Of a stretch of 64,000 nt of DNA, positions 14,101 through 24,403 are shown piece by piece. The position numbers and the translations under genes were made by a program. Location of the stretch: assembly GCA_003260075.1 (NCBI GenBank), contig QLIY01000387.1:77150-141149 (forward strand), in the 5' to 3' direction. Source of the DNA: Phallusia mammillata (lineage: Eukaryota > Chordata > Ascidiacea > Phlebobranchia > Ascidiidae). How positions within the stretch are numbered: position 1 is the stretch's first letter; every line of letters starts with the position of its first letter. The notes beneath the pieces are model-generated. The model saw only the letters and a program-made list of their open reading frames with translations. It made no database searches and had not been told where the DNA came from.

Positions 14101-15919
14101 GTTAGGGTTCGAATTTCAGGCCCACTTACAACTCTTTGTTGAGTTTTTTTACAACTTGGCATCCAAAATTATGTTGAATTGCACTTTTAAAGTATATCGT
14201 TATTTAAACAACAGCGCATTTTTTCAAGCTTACCGGTTGATTGAATCTTGTATCTTGTGTCAAAATGTTTGAGGAAAGACTGCAACACATCTGGTTGGCT
14301 GAATTGCCGCCATACGCGGAAACCACCGCCTCACGCACACTTTGTACAGTAGCAATGCGGCTCCGGAACTTGTTTCCAAGTGTTACGCTCAACTACAAAA
14401 CGTAGTAGGCCTATTATATGCGAGGTTGGCACATAAGATCTTTTGAAGAATAAGTGCTGCAATGAGGGCTGTTTTGACATGTCGGTTCAATGGTCGAGAA
14501 GCTCAGATTACTATAGATGGCGTACAGGAGCTGCTTTTATAACTTGGATTGAGTATTTGCATTTGGTCAAGTGGGTAAAGTAATAACATTTAATATTATA
14601 TAAATGTTAGGCCTCAACGTGTTTTCTGTAGACCAGTGCTCTTCAACCTTTTTTGGTTTTGTGAACCCTTAAAGTTGTTGTGACGAATTCATGCACCCTG
14701 TTTACTTTGTAAGGCAACCTGAGGTAAAAAGGGACATGAAAAATCATTATGTATATATCATCATGTCAATTAACTCCAAGCATATGTTCGCGAATTTTCT
14801 ATGAAACATCGGCGAAAAAGCCAACACTCGATATTCTAACATAACCCGAATGTAACCCACACACCATCAAACTTGACACAGGGATAAAACTTTGAAAAAG
14901 TTTACCTGGATTAGGCATCAGTTGAAGCCTACATCTTATTTCTAATATCCTGAAAGTCAAATATTAATGGTGCATTAAAAGTTTGTGATGTACCCTTGTA
15001 TACCTTTTCGTACTGGTGCACCCCATGCATATTTTGGTGCACCCTAGGGCAGTGCTCTTCAACCGGTGTGCACGGTGTACCCTTGCACACCGGTTGAAGA
15101 GCACTGCTGTAGACAATAAGCCAGGGGTCGGCGAGGTTCATGGCACGCCAACCGATTTGCGTGTTTATGTTGAAGTAACAGTACCTGGTACACTACTAGT
15201 TTATGGTTTTTATCACGCAACAAGTCAATTGGCACCCGTCGCCTAAAAGGTTGCCGATCCCTGTATTAAGCCCTTGTTTTTTTGTTTGTTATTGCAACGA
15301 TTATGTCTGAAGGTTTATGTGCTATTGTTTGGTAAACCTGGTCTAAACCGTCAATAACCTTAGTTGGTTGGTTTTGCTTGAGAGCAACCCAAGGTGTTAA
15401 AGTATTTGTTATGCTTGTGTTTGTACTACCGCAAAAATATCCTTCCATTTTAAGTAAACGGTTTACAAAATGTTAACCCACCTCACTCAATAAAGCTGTA
15501 CCATCCGTCGTCTGAGTGCTGTAGCTAAGTGAATCAAGATGACTCTGGGTGAAAAAGGTATATATTCAGTAACATTTAAAGAATTTCATTAAACAGATTT
15601 TAGTCAAATCAATTTGCCACCCGTTAGGTACAACTCGTGTAATATTAACACCTGCCTAGTTACACCGACACTATTAAAAATAAAAGCATACACGGAATAA
15701 TTAATGCAATAAAGGTTGATATCGGTTACTGCTGTGTAAGGCAACAGAAAAAAATCAATTTGGTTGATAACATATATTTTGTACCTGCATATCAGAAAAC
15801 TTAAGGGAATCCTCAACAATTTCATTTACTCTTGTTGCAAACAAGCTTGGATTTAAATTCTGCCCTTTGGCATGTCCAAAAACCAGCAGAACACAGCAAA
15901 AAATGACTGCGGTGTTCAT
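4439..15919 (-). CDS. VWA-Cache single-pass membrane protein (alpha2delta/CACHD1-like), complete
   Basis: About 22 exons encode roughly 1,015 aa. Minus-strand exons: 15785-15919, 15482-15544, 14234-14392, 13466-13674, 12857-13019, 12450-12594, 12238-12309, 11512-11640, 11397-11448, 10760-10898, 10287-10436, 10114-10232, 9759-9870, 8611-8747, 8370-8548, 7715-7825, 7405-7530, 6593-6772, 5801-6081, 5355-5476, 4919-5039 and about 4439-4590. Order: signal peptide (MNTAVIFCCVLLVFG); VWA N-terminal region; VWA with MIDAS (DTSGSM, later SDGEPTD); Cache-type sensor (WTVPYLDAFGLG; NDNLVGVAAVDLTIEEL); Cys-rich juxtamembrane region (LCTCPC); transmembrane segment (VGLIVGCVLGGIALLFFLG); basic stop-transfer (HHQRKKKSS); proline-rich tail ending PPPPPYSSL, a PPxY-type WW-domain ligand. 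A true transmembrane helix with a cytoplasmic tail is closer to CACHD1 than to GPI-anchored alpha2delta. One small exon between 9759 and 8747 may be missing, since the phases there do not join. Confidence 0.87.
5500..5880. repeat. Local duplication either side of a 10-G run (exon 19 of the VWA-Cache gene)
   Basis: Bases 5500-5687 recur with small differences at about 5698-5880, with ten G at 5688-5697 between. The left copy contains the last ~80 bases of the Cys-rich exon, while the complete exon is at 5801-6081. Allelic contig overlap is the simplest explanation. Confidence 0.65.
6972..7170. repeat. Duplicated ~95-bp intron segment around a G run
   Basis: Bases 6972-7060 and 7072-7168 are nearly identical and flank a 12-G run at 7060-7071. 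Both lie in an intron of the VWA-Cache gene. Confidence 0.7.
9169..9432 (+). other. Unassigned 87-residue open frame inside an intron
   Basis: A plus-strand frame reads MPIKLFSNQGSSSSRNDD and continues acidic and then basic (QPAPNKEKMLFQ, IYIATRRMFKG) to a stop at 9432. It lies in an intron of the minus-strand VWA-Cache gene. The amino-acid mix looks protein-like, but no family is recognised and no promoter or splice partner was found. It may be a retroposed exon or transposon remnant, or chance. Confidence 0.2.
10945..11322. mobile_element. hAT-type MITE with its interior replaced by 84 G
   Basis: Terminal inverted repeats CAGTGGTTCCCAAACT at the left and AGTTTAGGAACCGCTG at the right are flanked by 8-bp target-site duplications CACTAGAC/AACTAGAC (7 of 8 match). 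The element is the inverse of the one at 39453-39872. Its middle, about 130 bases in that other copy, is missing and a run of 84 G stands at 11061-11144. It lies in an intron of the VWA-Cache gene. Confidence 0.88.
14634..15106. mobile_element. hAT-type MITE, 473 bp, with 3' terminal hairpin
   Basis: It starts CAGTGCTCTTCAACC and ends GGTTGAAGAGCACTG, with perfect 8-bp target duplications CTGTAGAC at 14626-14633 and 15107-15114. The last 56 bases (15051-15106) form an inverted repeat with 23-bp arms, so the right end can fold into a long hairpin. It is inserted in an intron of the VWA-Cache gene. Confidence 0.9.
15122..15263. mobile_element. Short hAT-type MITE next to the previous one
   Basis: A 142-bp element begins CAGGGGTCGGCGAGG and ends GGTTGCCGATCCCTG. 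Its flanks CAATAAGC and TATTAAGC match at 6 of 8 positions, as expected for an older target-site duplication. It begins 15 bases after the neighbouring MITE ends. Confidence 0.75.
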
Positions 15920-16638
15920 GTTTATCGCGTCAATGATCTGTTATCACGTCACAAACAGGCACTTATAAAAGCTGCCACTGAAAAGCTAACTTCTACAGGA
16001 AAAGTACTGGATGGCATTTGGTAATATTACTGCTTGTACTGTGGTATTGCGCATAGAGGTCGGGCGTGGGATAACAATAGCGTTTGAAACTGGATCCCGG
16101 GTTGTGTAACAAGATCAGCATGTACGATTTAACAGTCTCAGCCATTGTGCTCTTGTGCGCAATGGTAAAGTGCTGTTCACTCAAAGCAGCTAGGATGCTG
16201 TTTTCATAAAAGCCTACAAACTGTGCCAGGTATACTTTAAATCGTAAGTTTACCCCGGTCAAGAGTAACAAGCCGAAAAAAATTAGTACGTTTATCCAAC
16301 CCACGCTGGCGTATATGTGTTTGTGTATCTTGGGATTACAACGCTCATAGCTGGGCTAAAAAGTTCAATTTTAAGAAGTATAACACAAACTTCAAAAGAA
16401 ACCTAAAATAGGATTATTATGACAAAACATAAATTACTGAAATCTACATTGGCCCATAAGCATACGATTTCAGTAATTGACAAACAAGGGACATTTAACG
16501 GTGAAATGTAAGTGTTCCAGGTTTTTAAACAAAGTATTCAGATACGCTTGTCTAGGCATCAACAATACACAATTAAACACACCAAATCAAAACCGAAGTT
16601 GCACCTCTGTAGTCCACAAATGTATAATGAACCACAGT
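15920..16638. other. Upstream region of the VWA-Cache gene and left edge of the peptide array
   Basis: This holds the presumed promoter of the minus-strand gene starting at 15919 and, from about 16480, the beginning of the repeated upstream sequence of the peptide genes. No gene of its own is seen. Confidence 0.5.
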
Positions 16639-16813
16639 CAGTGGTGGGATTCAGCCGGTTCGAACCGGTTCTATAGAACCGTCCCACGAAATTTTATGGG
16701 ATCAGCGAAACGGTTAGTGTTACTGGTTACTGTCAACGGACTTTTTGTAACAGAACCGGCTGAAAAATATGACTTTTTTGATAGAACGGCTGACAAAATG
16801 AATCCCACCACTG
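16639..16813. mobile_element. hAT-type MITE in the first peptide-gene unit
   Basis: A 175-bp element begins CAGTGGTGGGATTCAG and ends TGAATCCCACCACTG. The left flank is ACCACAGT and the right flank is an eroded ACCGGT. Other units of the array (for example 18840-18856) carry the uninterrupted sequence ACCACAGTATACC, an empty-site control for the insertion. Confidence 0.85.
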
Positions 16814-17447
16814 ACCGGTATACCTTGCAAAACCTACAAACGAATCAATAGGGGCATACTCAGCCTATGGGCATAGCCACGTGTTCGTTTTCTGTTGGAT
16901 CCAAACAAATTACGTGTTGATTACTACTCATTTGTTTTAACAGACAAACACTGGAAAACTTAGCAACAATGCACATGGGGTTTTTCTTCGAAAAAATCAG
17001 GATCAAGTAGTAACAAAAGAAATATTGTTTCGACGCGTTAAAATTACTTTACTCAAACGCCAAAAATCCTGTAACTGATGGGGAAACAGCGCGTCCATTC
17101 ATACGACAGATTCGACTGGAAACATTTTCACTGCGATGTTTTTCAACGAAAGGAGCAAAGCATCTGGATTTACGATTTGAATAGCAACACAACCTGTTTC
17201 ATGGAAGCAAATGGTCTTAACAAATCGAATAAAACGACCAGAAATTAATGTGAGTTGTGGTTTTATATTTAACCGGTAATATACCGTGTGTGATTTTCAT
17301 AAATCATTGCTATGAGCAAACACATTTTCATTTTTGAACGAGTTGGGTAAAAATATTTTTCCTGCATGTGAACACGTGTATCCCGTCGCCGTAAACCAAA
17401 GACTAAAAAAATTGAATCTAAAAACGATAAATTATATCAGGAGTGGG

Positions 17448-17732
17448 CAACCTTTTTCACTGTGGGGATCGCGGGCCGCACCTTTATATAACACAAAATG
17501 ATTTTACTTCGTTGCATATTAAAAATGCCTTACTACAAGTAGAATTCGTATTTGATTCTCGCAGCATATTGCCAAATCGTAGAAAAATAGCACAGGCGCA
17601 CTAATCTGCTCAAAAATATATAATAATTGGACTTGTTTGCCAGTACATTGGGAGTCCAAGCGACTTCGCGGGTCGCACAACCTTTAATCAAGGGCCGCAT
17701 GTGGCCCGCGGGCCGCAGGTTGCCCACCCCTG
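17448..17732. mobile_element. hAT-type MITE in the first peptide-gene unit, perfect target duplication
   Basis: A 285-bp element begins CAGGAGTGGGCAACC and ends GGTTGCCCACCCCTG. It is flanked by perfect 8-bp AATTATAT copies (17440-17447 and 17733-17740). The matching place in the next unit (around 19475-19490) has a single AATTATAT and no element, so this is a clean insertion after the units diverged. It lies in the inferred 5' leader region of peptide gene A. Confidence 0.93.
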
Positions 17733-18153
17733 AATTATATGGTTTCACTTGCAATGAGATCCCTTCAAATTAGGACTCATGTAATAGAAAATTTCCACAA
17801 ACAAAAACTCAAACAAAGTAGTAACAAACTCACGTCCATTCGCTACAAGCTGTTAAAGGTAGTTTTGTGAAAAGCAACGGAGAACAGAAACAATCTGTTT
17901 CCTTTTCGGTCTTTTGCAGTTTTTACATGAAAACAGGAGAAAAAAGTAAAACATCTGGATAAGGGGTTTTAAAAGCAACACAATTTACTCCAATAAAGCA
18001 CATCGTCGTAACACGTCGACATCCAAACTGAAACGTAAGGTAGGTGCAAGTTTTCAGTTTTTCTCTGTGGTTTAAACACTTTTCACAATGCCTTGGTATT
18101 AGCAAGTGTGACAAACAGATCAGACGTATTGCTCAAATTTTACCTTTTGGCAG

Positions 18154-18463
18154 ATGAACAAGTTACTTCTGGTCGCCATCTTGGTGGGTATTTTTCTTGT
18201 GAAAGACGGACAAGGATCTAAGTCAGAGGATGGAGATGGAAAAGGTTTCAAAATTTGGTGCTTTTAAACTTAAACCGTAGTTCATCGCTCAACTAATCTA
18301 ACGTTTGGCATTAATAAGTATTTGGAAAAGTAGCTTACATTTTACCTGGTTAGATGAACGCGTTGCTTATGAGAGCGAACCCGGTCCACGACCACACAAG
18401 AGCGATAACTCTCCCCCAGATGACAACCGGGGAACAGAAGAAGGGTTGGAAAACGAAAACTGA
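18154..18463 (+). CDS. Short secreted acidic peptide, array copy A
   Basis: Two coding exons (18154-18244, 18354-18463) give 66 aa. Exon 1 is a signal peptide (MNKLLLVAILVGIFLVKDG) plus SKSEDGDGK. The intron is phase 1, with donor AAAG|GTTTC and acceptor GGTTAG|AT. Exon 2 starts DERVAYESEPGPRPHK and ends EEGLENEN. The mature part (~45 aa) is hydrophilic, acidic, proline-containing and without cysteine. A noncoding first exon is likely: donor CGTAAG|GTAGGT at 18039/18040 and acceptor TTGGCAG directly before the ATG, a place where tunicate spliced-leader addition could also occur. AATAAA lies at 18520-18525. The family is unknown to me; an anionic propeptide of an antimicrobial precursor is possible, but no cationic helix is seen. 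Its upstream region carries two MITEs and a degenerate TATA box. Confidence 0.75.
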
Positions 18464-19395
18464 AGGCAGTGTGACTCTTAACGTACGCGATCATCTGATA
18501 ATCGATGACTTGCAATCGTAATAAATTCGGTTATCTCAATGAGCTTTGTGATTTTGTTTTATTTTAACTTTGGGAATTTAGCTCATTCTTGATAGAAATC
18601 TACAACGCCGTCTTTACAAACATTACAATGTAGTGCTGTTATGATCAGCCAAGACTATACGACAAAACGTCACGAACACGCATATGTTTCTGCATGGCAC
18701 GGTGAAGTGTAAGTGTTTTAGGATTTTAAACAAAGTATGTAGACACGCTTGACTATGCATCAAAAATACCTAATTAAACACCCCAAATCAATTAACCAAA
18801 ACCGAAGTTGGACGTCTGTATTCAACAAATCTATCATGGACCACAGTATACCTTGCCAAACCTGCGAACGAATCAGTAGGGAGACACCGGCACATGCTTA
18901 TGGGCATAGCCACGTGTTCGTTTTCTGTTGGATACAAACAAATTACGTGTTGTTTTCTATTCATTTCTTAACTGCCCCTTCAAAGTACTGGAAAACTCAA
19001 CAACAGAGCAGAACGTGGGTTTTTCTTCGAAAAAAGCCGGATCAATTGGTAACAAAAGAAATATTGTTTCGACGCGTTAAAATTACTTTACTCAAGCGTC
19101 GAGAAAAATCCTGTAACTGATGCGGAAACAGCGCGTCCATTCATACGACAGATTCGACTGGAAACATTTCACTGCGATGTTTTTCAATGAAAAGAGCCAA
19201 GCATCTGGATTTACGATTTGAATATCAACACAACCCGTTCCATGGAAGCAAATGGTCTTAACAAATCGAATAAAACGACCAGAAATTAATGTGAGTTGTG
19301 GTTTTATATTTTACCGGTAATTAATATATCGTGTGTGATTTTCATAAATCATTGCTATGAGCAAATTCGACACATTTTCATTTTTGAACGAGTTG

Positions 19396-19410
19396 GGTTA
19401 TAAATATATT
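19396..19410 (+). promoter_or_regulatory. TATA-like element of peptide copy B
   Basis: GTTATAAATATATTTCC lies about 500 bases upstream of the copy B ATG and about 390 upstream of the 5' UTR splice donor. The same motif recurs at about 21662, 27168 and 27940. In the units of copies A, F and G it is eroded (GGTAAAAATA or GGTGAAATAA). Placement as a core promoter is inferred. Confidence 0.45.
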
Positions 19411-19787
19411 TCCTGCATGGGAACACGTGTATCCCGCGCCGTAAACCAAAGACTAAAAAAATTGAATCAAAAAACGATAAATTATATGGTTTCACTTGCA
19501 ATGAGATCCCTTCAAATTAGGACTCATGTAATAGAAAATTTCCACAAACAAAAACTCAAACAAAGTAATAACAAACTCGCGTCCATTCGCTACAAGCTGT
19601 TAAAGGTAGTTTTGTGAAAAGCAACGGAGAACAGAAACAATCTGTTTCCTTGTCGGTCTTTTGCAGTTTTTTGCATGAAAACAGGAGAAAAAAGTAAATC
19701 ATCTGGATAAGGGGTTTTAAAAGCAACACAATTTACTCCAATAAAGCACATCGTCGTAACACGTCGACATCCAAATAGAAACGTAAG

Positions 19788-19904
19788 GTAGGTGCTAGTT
19801 TTCAGTTTTTCTTCGTTCCTTAAACCCTTTTTACAATGCCTTATGGTATTAGCAAGTGTGACAAACAGATCAGACGTATTATTCAAATTTTACCTTTTTG
19901 GCAG
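19788..19904 (+). other. Probable 5' UTR intron of peptide copy B
   Basis: Donor CGTAAG|GTAGGTGC and acceptor TTTTTGGCAG|ATG bound a 117-nt intron that ends exactly at the start codon. The same pair occurs in every array copy whose upstream region is present, including the diverged copies at 32.4 and 37.1 kb, which supports real splicing. Confidence 0.6.
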
Positions 19905-20215
19905 ATGAACAAGTTACTTTTCGTCGCCATCTTGGTGGGTATTTTTCTGGTGAAAGACGGACAAGGATCTAAGTCAGAGGATGGAGATGGAAAAGGTTTT
20001 GAAATTTGGTGCTTTCAAACTTAAACCGTAGTTCATCGCTCAACTAATGTAACGTTTGGCATTGATAAAGTATTTTGAAAAGTAGCTTACATTTTACCTT
20101 TTTAGATGAACGCGTTGCTTATGAGAGCGAACCCGGTCCACGACCACACAAGAGCGATAACTCTCCCCAAAAGGACATCCAGGAATCAGATGGTTGGTGG
20201 GATAATGAAAACTGA
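19905..20215 (+). CDS. Short secreted acidic peptide, array copy B
   Basis: Coding exons 19905-19995 and 20106-20215 give 66 aa. The signal peptide is MNKLLFVAILVGIFLVKDG, then SKSEDGDGK. Exon 2 keeps the DERVAYESEPGPRPHK core but has a different tail (SPQKDIQESDGWWDNEN). The tail swap relative to copy A, with the core unchanged, is the main variation of the family. AATAAA is at 20272-20277, 57 bases after the stop. Its promoter region has an intact TATA-like element. Confidence 0.78.
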
Positions 20216-20379
20216 AGGCGGTGTGACTTCTAACGTACGCGATCATCTGATAATCAATGACTTGCAATCGTAATAAACTTCGATTTTCTGAAATAATTTT
20301 GTGATTTTGTTTTATTTTAACTTTGGGAATTTAGATCATTCTTGATAGAAATCTACAACGCCGTCATTTACAAACATTA

Positions 20380-20500
20380 NTGTAAGTGTTTTAGGATTTT
20401 AAACAAAGTATGTAGACACGCTTGACTATGCATCAAAAATACCTAATTAAACACCCCAAATCAATTAACCAAAACCGAAGTTGGACGTCTGGGGGGGGGG
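20380..20500. other. Assembly join: single N, re-listed segment, G run
   Basis: An N at 20380 is followed by about 100 bases copied from 18710-18810 and then a G run at 20491-20501. After it the sequence resumes inside the intron of a copy-A-type gene. This is a contig boundary rather than biology. Confidence 0.75.
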
Positions 20501-20606
20501 GCAAAATTTGGTGCTTTTAAACTTAAACCGTAGTTCATCGCTCAACTAATCTAACGTTTGGCATTAATAAGTATTTGGAAAAGTAGCTTACATTTTACCT
20601 GGTTAG

Positions 20607-20716
20607 ATGAACGCGTTGCTTATGAGAGCGAACCCGGTCCACGACCACACAAGAGCGATAACTCTCCCCCAGATGACAACCGGGGAACAGAAGAAGGGTT
20701 GGAAAACGAAAACTGA
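20607..20716 (+). pseudogene. Isolated exon 2, identical to copy A
   Basis: Only the intron and second coding exon are present, directly after the G run, and they match 18354-18463 and its flanks to about 18690. It is most likely the same locus listed twice, not a separate gene. Confidence 0.75.
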
Positions 20717-22171
20717 AGGCAGTGTGACTCTTAACGTACGCGATCATCTGATAATCGATGACTTGCAATCGTAATAAATTCGGTTATCTCAATGAGCTTT
20801 GTGATTTTGTTTTATTTTAACTTTGGGAATTTAGCTCATTCTTGATAGAAATCTACAACGCCGTCTTTACAAACATTACAATGTAGTGCTGTTATGATCA
20901 GCCAAGACTATACGACAAAACGTCACGAACACGCATATGTTTCTGCATGGCACGGTGAAGTGACAAAGTATGTAGACACGCTTGACTAAGTATCAAAAAT
21001 ACGTAATTAAACACCCCAAATCAATTAAACAAAACCGAAGTTGGACGTCTGTATTCAACAAATCTATCATGGACCACAGTATACCTTGCCAAACCTGCGA
21101 ACGAATCAGTAGGGAGACACTGGCACATGATTATGGGCATAGCCACGTATTCGNCGGCACATGCTTATGGGCATAGCCACGTGTTCGTTTTCTGTTGGAT
21201 ACAAACAAATTACGTGTTGTTTTCTATTCATTTCTTAACTGCCCCTTCAAAGTACTGGAAAACTCAACAACAGAGCAGAACGTGGGTTTTTCTTCGAAAA
21301 AAGCCGGATCAATTGGTAACAAAAGAAATATTGTTTCGACGCGTTAAAATTACTTTACTCAAGCGTCGAGAAAAATCCTGTAACTGATGCGGAAACAGCG
21401 CGTCCATTCATACGACAGATTCGACTGGAAACATTTCACTGCGATGTTTTTCAATGAAAAGAGCCAAGCATCTGGATTTACGATTTGAATATCAACACAA
21501 CCCGTTCCATGGAAGCAAATGGTCTTAACAAATCGAATAAAACGACCAGAAATTAATGTGAGTTGTGGTTTTATATTTTACCGGTAATTAATATATCGTG
21601 TGTGATTTTCATAAATCATTGCTATGAGCAAATTCGACACATTTTCATTTTTGAACGAGTTGGGTTATAAATATATTTCCTGCATGGGAACACGTGTATC
21701 CCGCGCCGTAAACCAAAGACTAAAAAAATTGAATCAAAAAACGATAAATTATATGGTTTCACTTGCAATGAGATCCCTTCAAATTTGGACTCATGTAATA
21801 GAAAATTTCCACAAACAAAAACTCAAACAAAGTAATAACAAACTCGCGTCCATTCGCTACAAGCTGTTAAAGGTAGTTTTGTGAAAAGCGACGGAGAACA
21901 GAAACAATCTGTTTCCTTGTCGGTCTTTTGCAGTTTTTTGCATGAAAACAGGAGAAAAAAGTAAATCATCTGGATAAGGGGTTTTAAAAGCAACACAATT
22001 TACTCCAATAAAGCACATCGTCGTAACACGTCGACATCCAAATAGAAACGTAAGGTAGGTGCTAGTTTTCAGTTTTTCTTCGTTCCTTAAACCCTTTTTA
22101 CAATGCCTTATGGTATTAGCAAGTGTGACAAACAGATCAGACGTATTATTCAAATTTTACCTTTTTGGCAG

Positions 22172-22237
22172 ATGAACAAGTTACTTCTCGTCGCCATCTT
22201 GGTGGGTATTTTTCTGGTGAAAGACGGACAAGGATCT
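22172..22237 (+). pseudogene. Exon 1 fragment cut by a 10-G run
   Basis: The signal-peptide exon stops after GGATCT at a G10 run (22238-22247). The next bases (22248-22440) repeat about 190 bases already listed at 22039-22237 without visible change. An unmerged contig overlap explains this. The 1.08 kb before it differs from 18.89-19.97 kb at only a few positions. Confidence 0.75.
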
Positions 22238-22376
22238 GGGGGGGGGGTAGAAACGTAAGGTAGGTGCTAGTTTTCAGTTTTTCTTCGTTCCTTAAACCCT
22301 TTTTACAATGCCTTATGGTATTAGCAAGTGTGACAAACAGATCAGACGTATTATTCAAATTTTACCTTTTTGGCAG

Positions 22377-22687
22377 ATGAACAAGTTACTTCTCGTCGCC
22401 ATCTTGGTGGGTATTTTTCTGGTGAAAGACGGACAAGGATCTAAGTCAGAGGATGGAGATGGAAAAGGTTTTGAAATTTGGTGCTTTCAAACTTAAACCA
22501 TAGTTCATCGCTCAACTAATGTAACGTTTGGCATTGATAAAGTATTTTGAAAAGTAGCTTACATTTTACCTGGTTAGATGAACGCGTTGCTTATGAGAGC
22601 GAACCCGGTCCACGACCACACAAGAGCGATAACTCTCCCCAAAAGGACATCCAGGAATCAGATGGTTGGTGGGATAATGAAAACTGA
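22377..22687 (+). CDS. Short secreted acidic peptide, array copy E
   Basis: Coding exons 22377-22467 and 22578-22687 encode 66 aa, identical to copy B except LLLVAIL for LLFVAIL in the signal peptide. It ends WWDNEN, with AATAAA at 22744-22749. It may be an allele of copy B rather than a further gene, because an N and a G run separate the two. Confidence 0.7.
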
Positions 22688-24092
22688 AGGCGGTGTGACT
22701 TCTAACGTACGCGATCATCTGATAATCAATGACTTGCAATCGTAATAAACTTCGATTTTCTGAAATAATTTTGTGATTTTGTTTTATTTTAACTTTGGGA
22801 ATTTAGATCATTCTTGATAGAAATCTACAACGCCGTCATTTACAAACATTACAATGTAGTGCTGTTATGATCAGCCAAGACTATACGACAAAACGTCACG
22901 AACACGCATATGTTTCTGCATGGCACGGTGAAGTGACAAAGTATGTAGACACGCTTGACTAAGTATCAAAAATACGTAATTAAACACCCCAAATCAATTA
23001 ACCAAAACCGAAGTTGGACGTCTGTATTCAACAAATCTATCATGGACCACAGTATACCTTGCCAAACCTGCGAACGAATCAGTAGGGAGACACTGGCACA
23101 TGATTATGGGCATAGCCACGTATTCGTTTTCTGTTGGATACAAACAAATTACTTGTTGTTTTCTATTCATTTTTTTAACTGACAAGTACTGGCAAACTCA
23201 ACAACAGAGCAGAACGTGGGTTTTTCTTCGAAAAAAGCAGGATCAAGTGGCATAAAAAAATATTGTTTTGACGCGTTAACATTACTTTACCCAAGCGCCG
23301 AGAAAAATCCTGTAACTGATGCGGAAACACCGCGTCGATTCATACGACAGATTCGACTGGAAACATTTTCACTGCGATGTTTTTCAACGAAAGGAGCAAA
23401 GCATCTGGATTTAGGATTTGAATAGCAACACAACCTGTTCCATGGAAGCAAATGGTCTTAACAAATCGAATAAAACGACCAGAAATTAATGTGAGTTGTG
23501 GTTTTATATTTTACCGGTTATTCATAGACTGTGTGTGATTTTCATAAATCATTGCTATGAGCAAACACATTTTCATTTTTGAACGAGTTGGGTGAAATAA
23601 TTTTCCTGCATGTGAACACGTGTATCCCGTCGCCGTAAACCAAAGACTAAAAAAATTGAATCTAAAAACGATAAATTGTATGGTTTCACTTGCAATGAGA
23701 TCTCTTCAAATTAGGACCCATGTAACAGAAAATTTCCACAAAAAAATCAAACAAAGTAGTAACAAACTCGCGTCCATTCGCTACAAGCTGTTAAAGGTAG
23801 TTTTGTGAAAATCGACGGAGAACAGAAACAATCTGTTTCCTTTCCGTTCCTTTGCAGTTTTTTACGTGAAAGCAGAAGAAAAAAGTAAAACATCTGGATA
23901 AGGGGTTTTAAAAGCAACACAATTTACTCCAATAAAGCACATCGTCGTAACACGTCGACATCCAAACTGAAACGTAAGGTAGGTTCTAGTTTTCAGTTTT
24001 CTCCGTGCTTCAAGCCCTTTTCACAATGCCTGGGTATTAGCAAGTGTGACAAACAGATCAGACGTATTGCTCAAATTTTACCTTTTTGGCAG

Positions 24093-24403
24093 ATGAACAA
24101 GTTACTTCTGGTCGCCATCTTGGTGGGTATTTTTCTGGTGAAAGACGGACAAGGATCTAAGTCAGAGGATGGAGCTGGAAAAGGTTTTGAAATTTGGTGC
24201 TTTTAAACTTAAACCGTAGTTCATCGCTCAACTAATGTAACGTTTGGCATTGATAAAGTATTTTGAAAAGTAGCTTACATTTTACCTGGTTAGATGAACG
24301 CGTTGCTTATGAGAGCGAACCCGGTCCACGGCCACACAAGAGCGATAACTCTCCCCAAAAGGACATCCAGGAATCAGATGGTTGGTGGGATAATGAAAAC
24401 TGA
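24093..24403 (+). CDS. Short secreted acidic peptide, array copy F
   Basis: Coding exons 24093-24183 and 24294-24403 give 66 aa: the standard signal peptide, SKSEDGAGK (Ala for Asp), the DERVAYESEPGPRPHK core and the WWDNEN-type tail. AATAAA is at 24460-24465. The upstream TATA-like element is eroded (GGTGAAATAATTTTCC). Confidence 0.78.

Noticed and set aside
19357-19617. 86-residue frame starting MSKFDTFSFLNELG, repeated at 21624
   Set aside because: It covers the TATA-like element and the inferred noncoding leader. It is broken in other units (17.3, 23.6, 25.3 kb) while the downstream peptide gene stays intact, so it is conserved as DNA, not as protein.
19590-22358. Minus-strand frames starting MNNTSDLFVTLANTIRHC
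   Set aside because: Antisense to the leader and 5' UTR intron of the peptide genes. No splice or promoter logic supports them.
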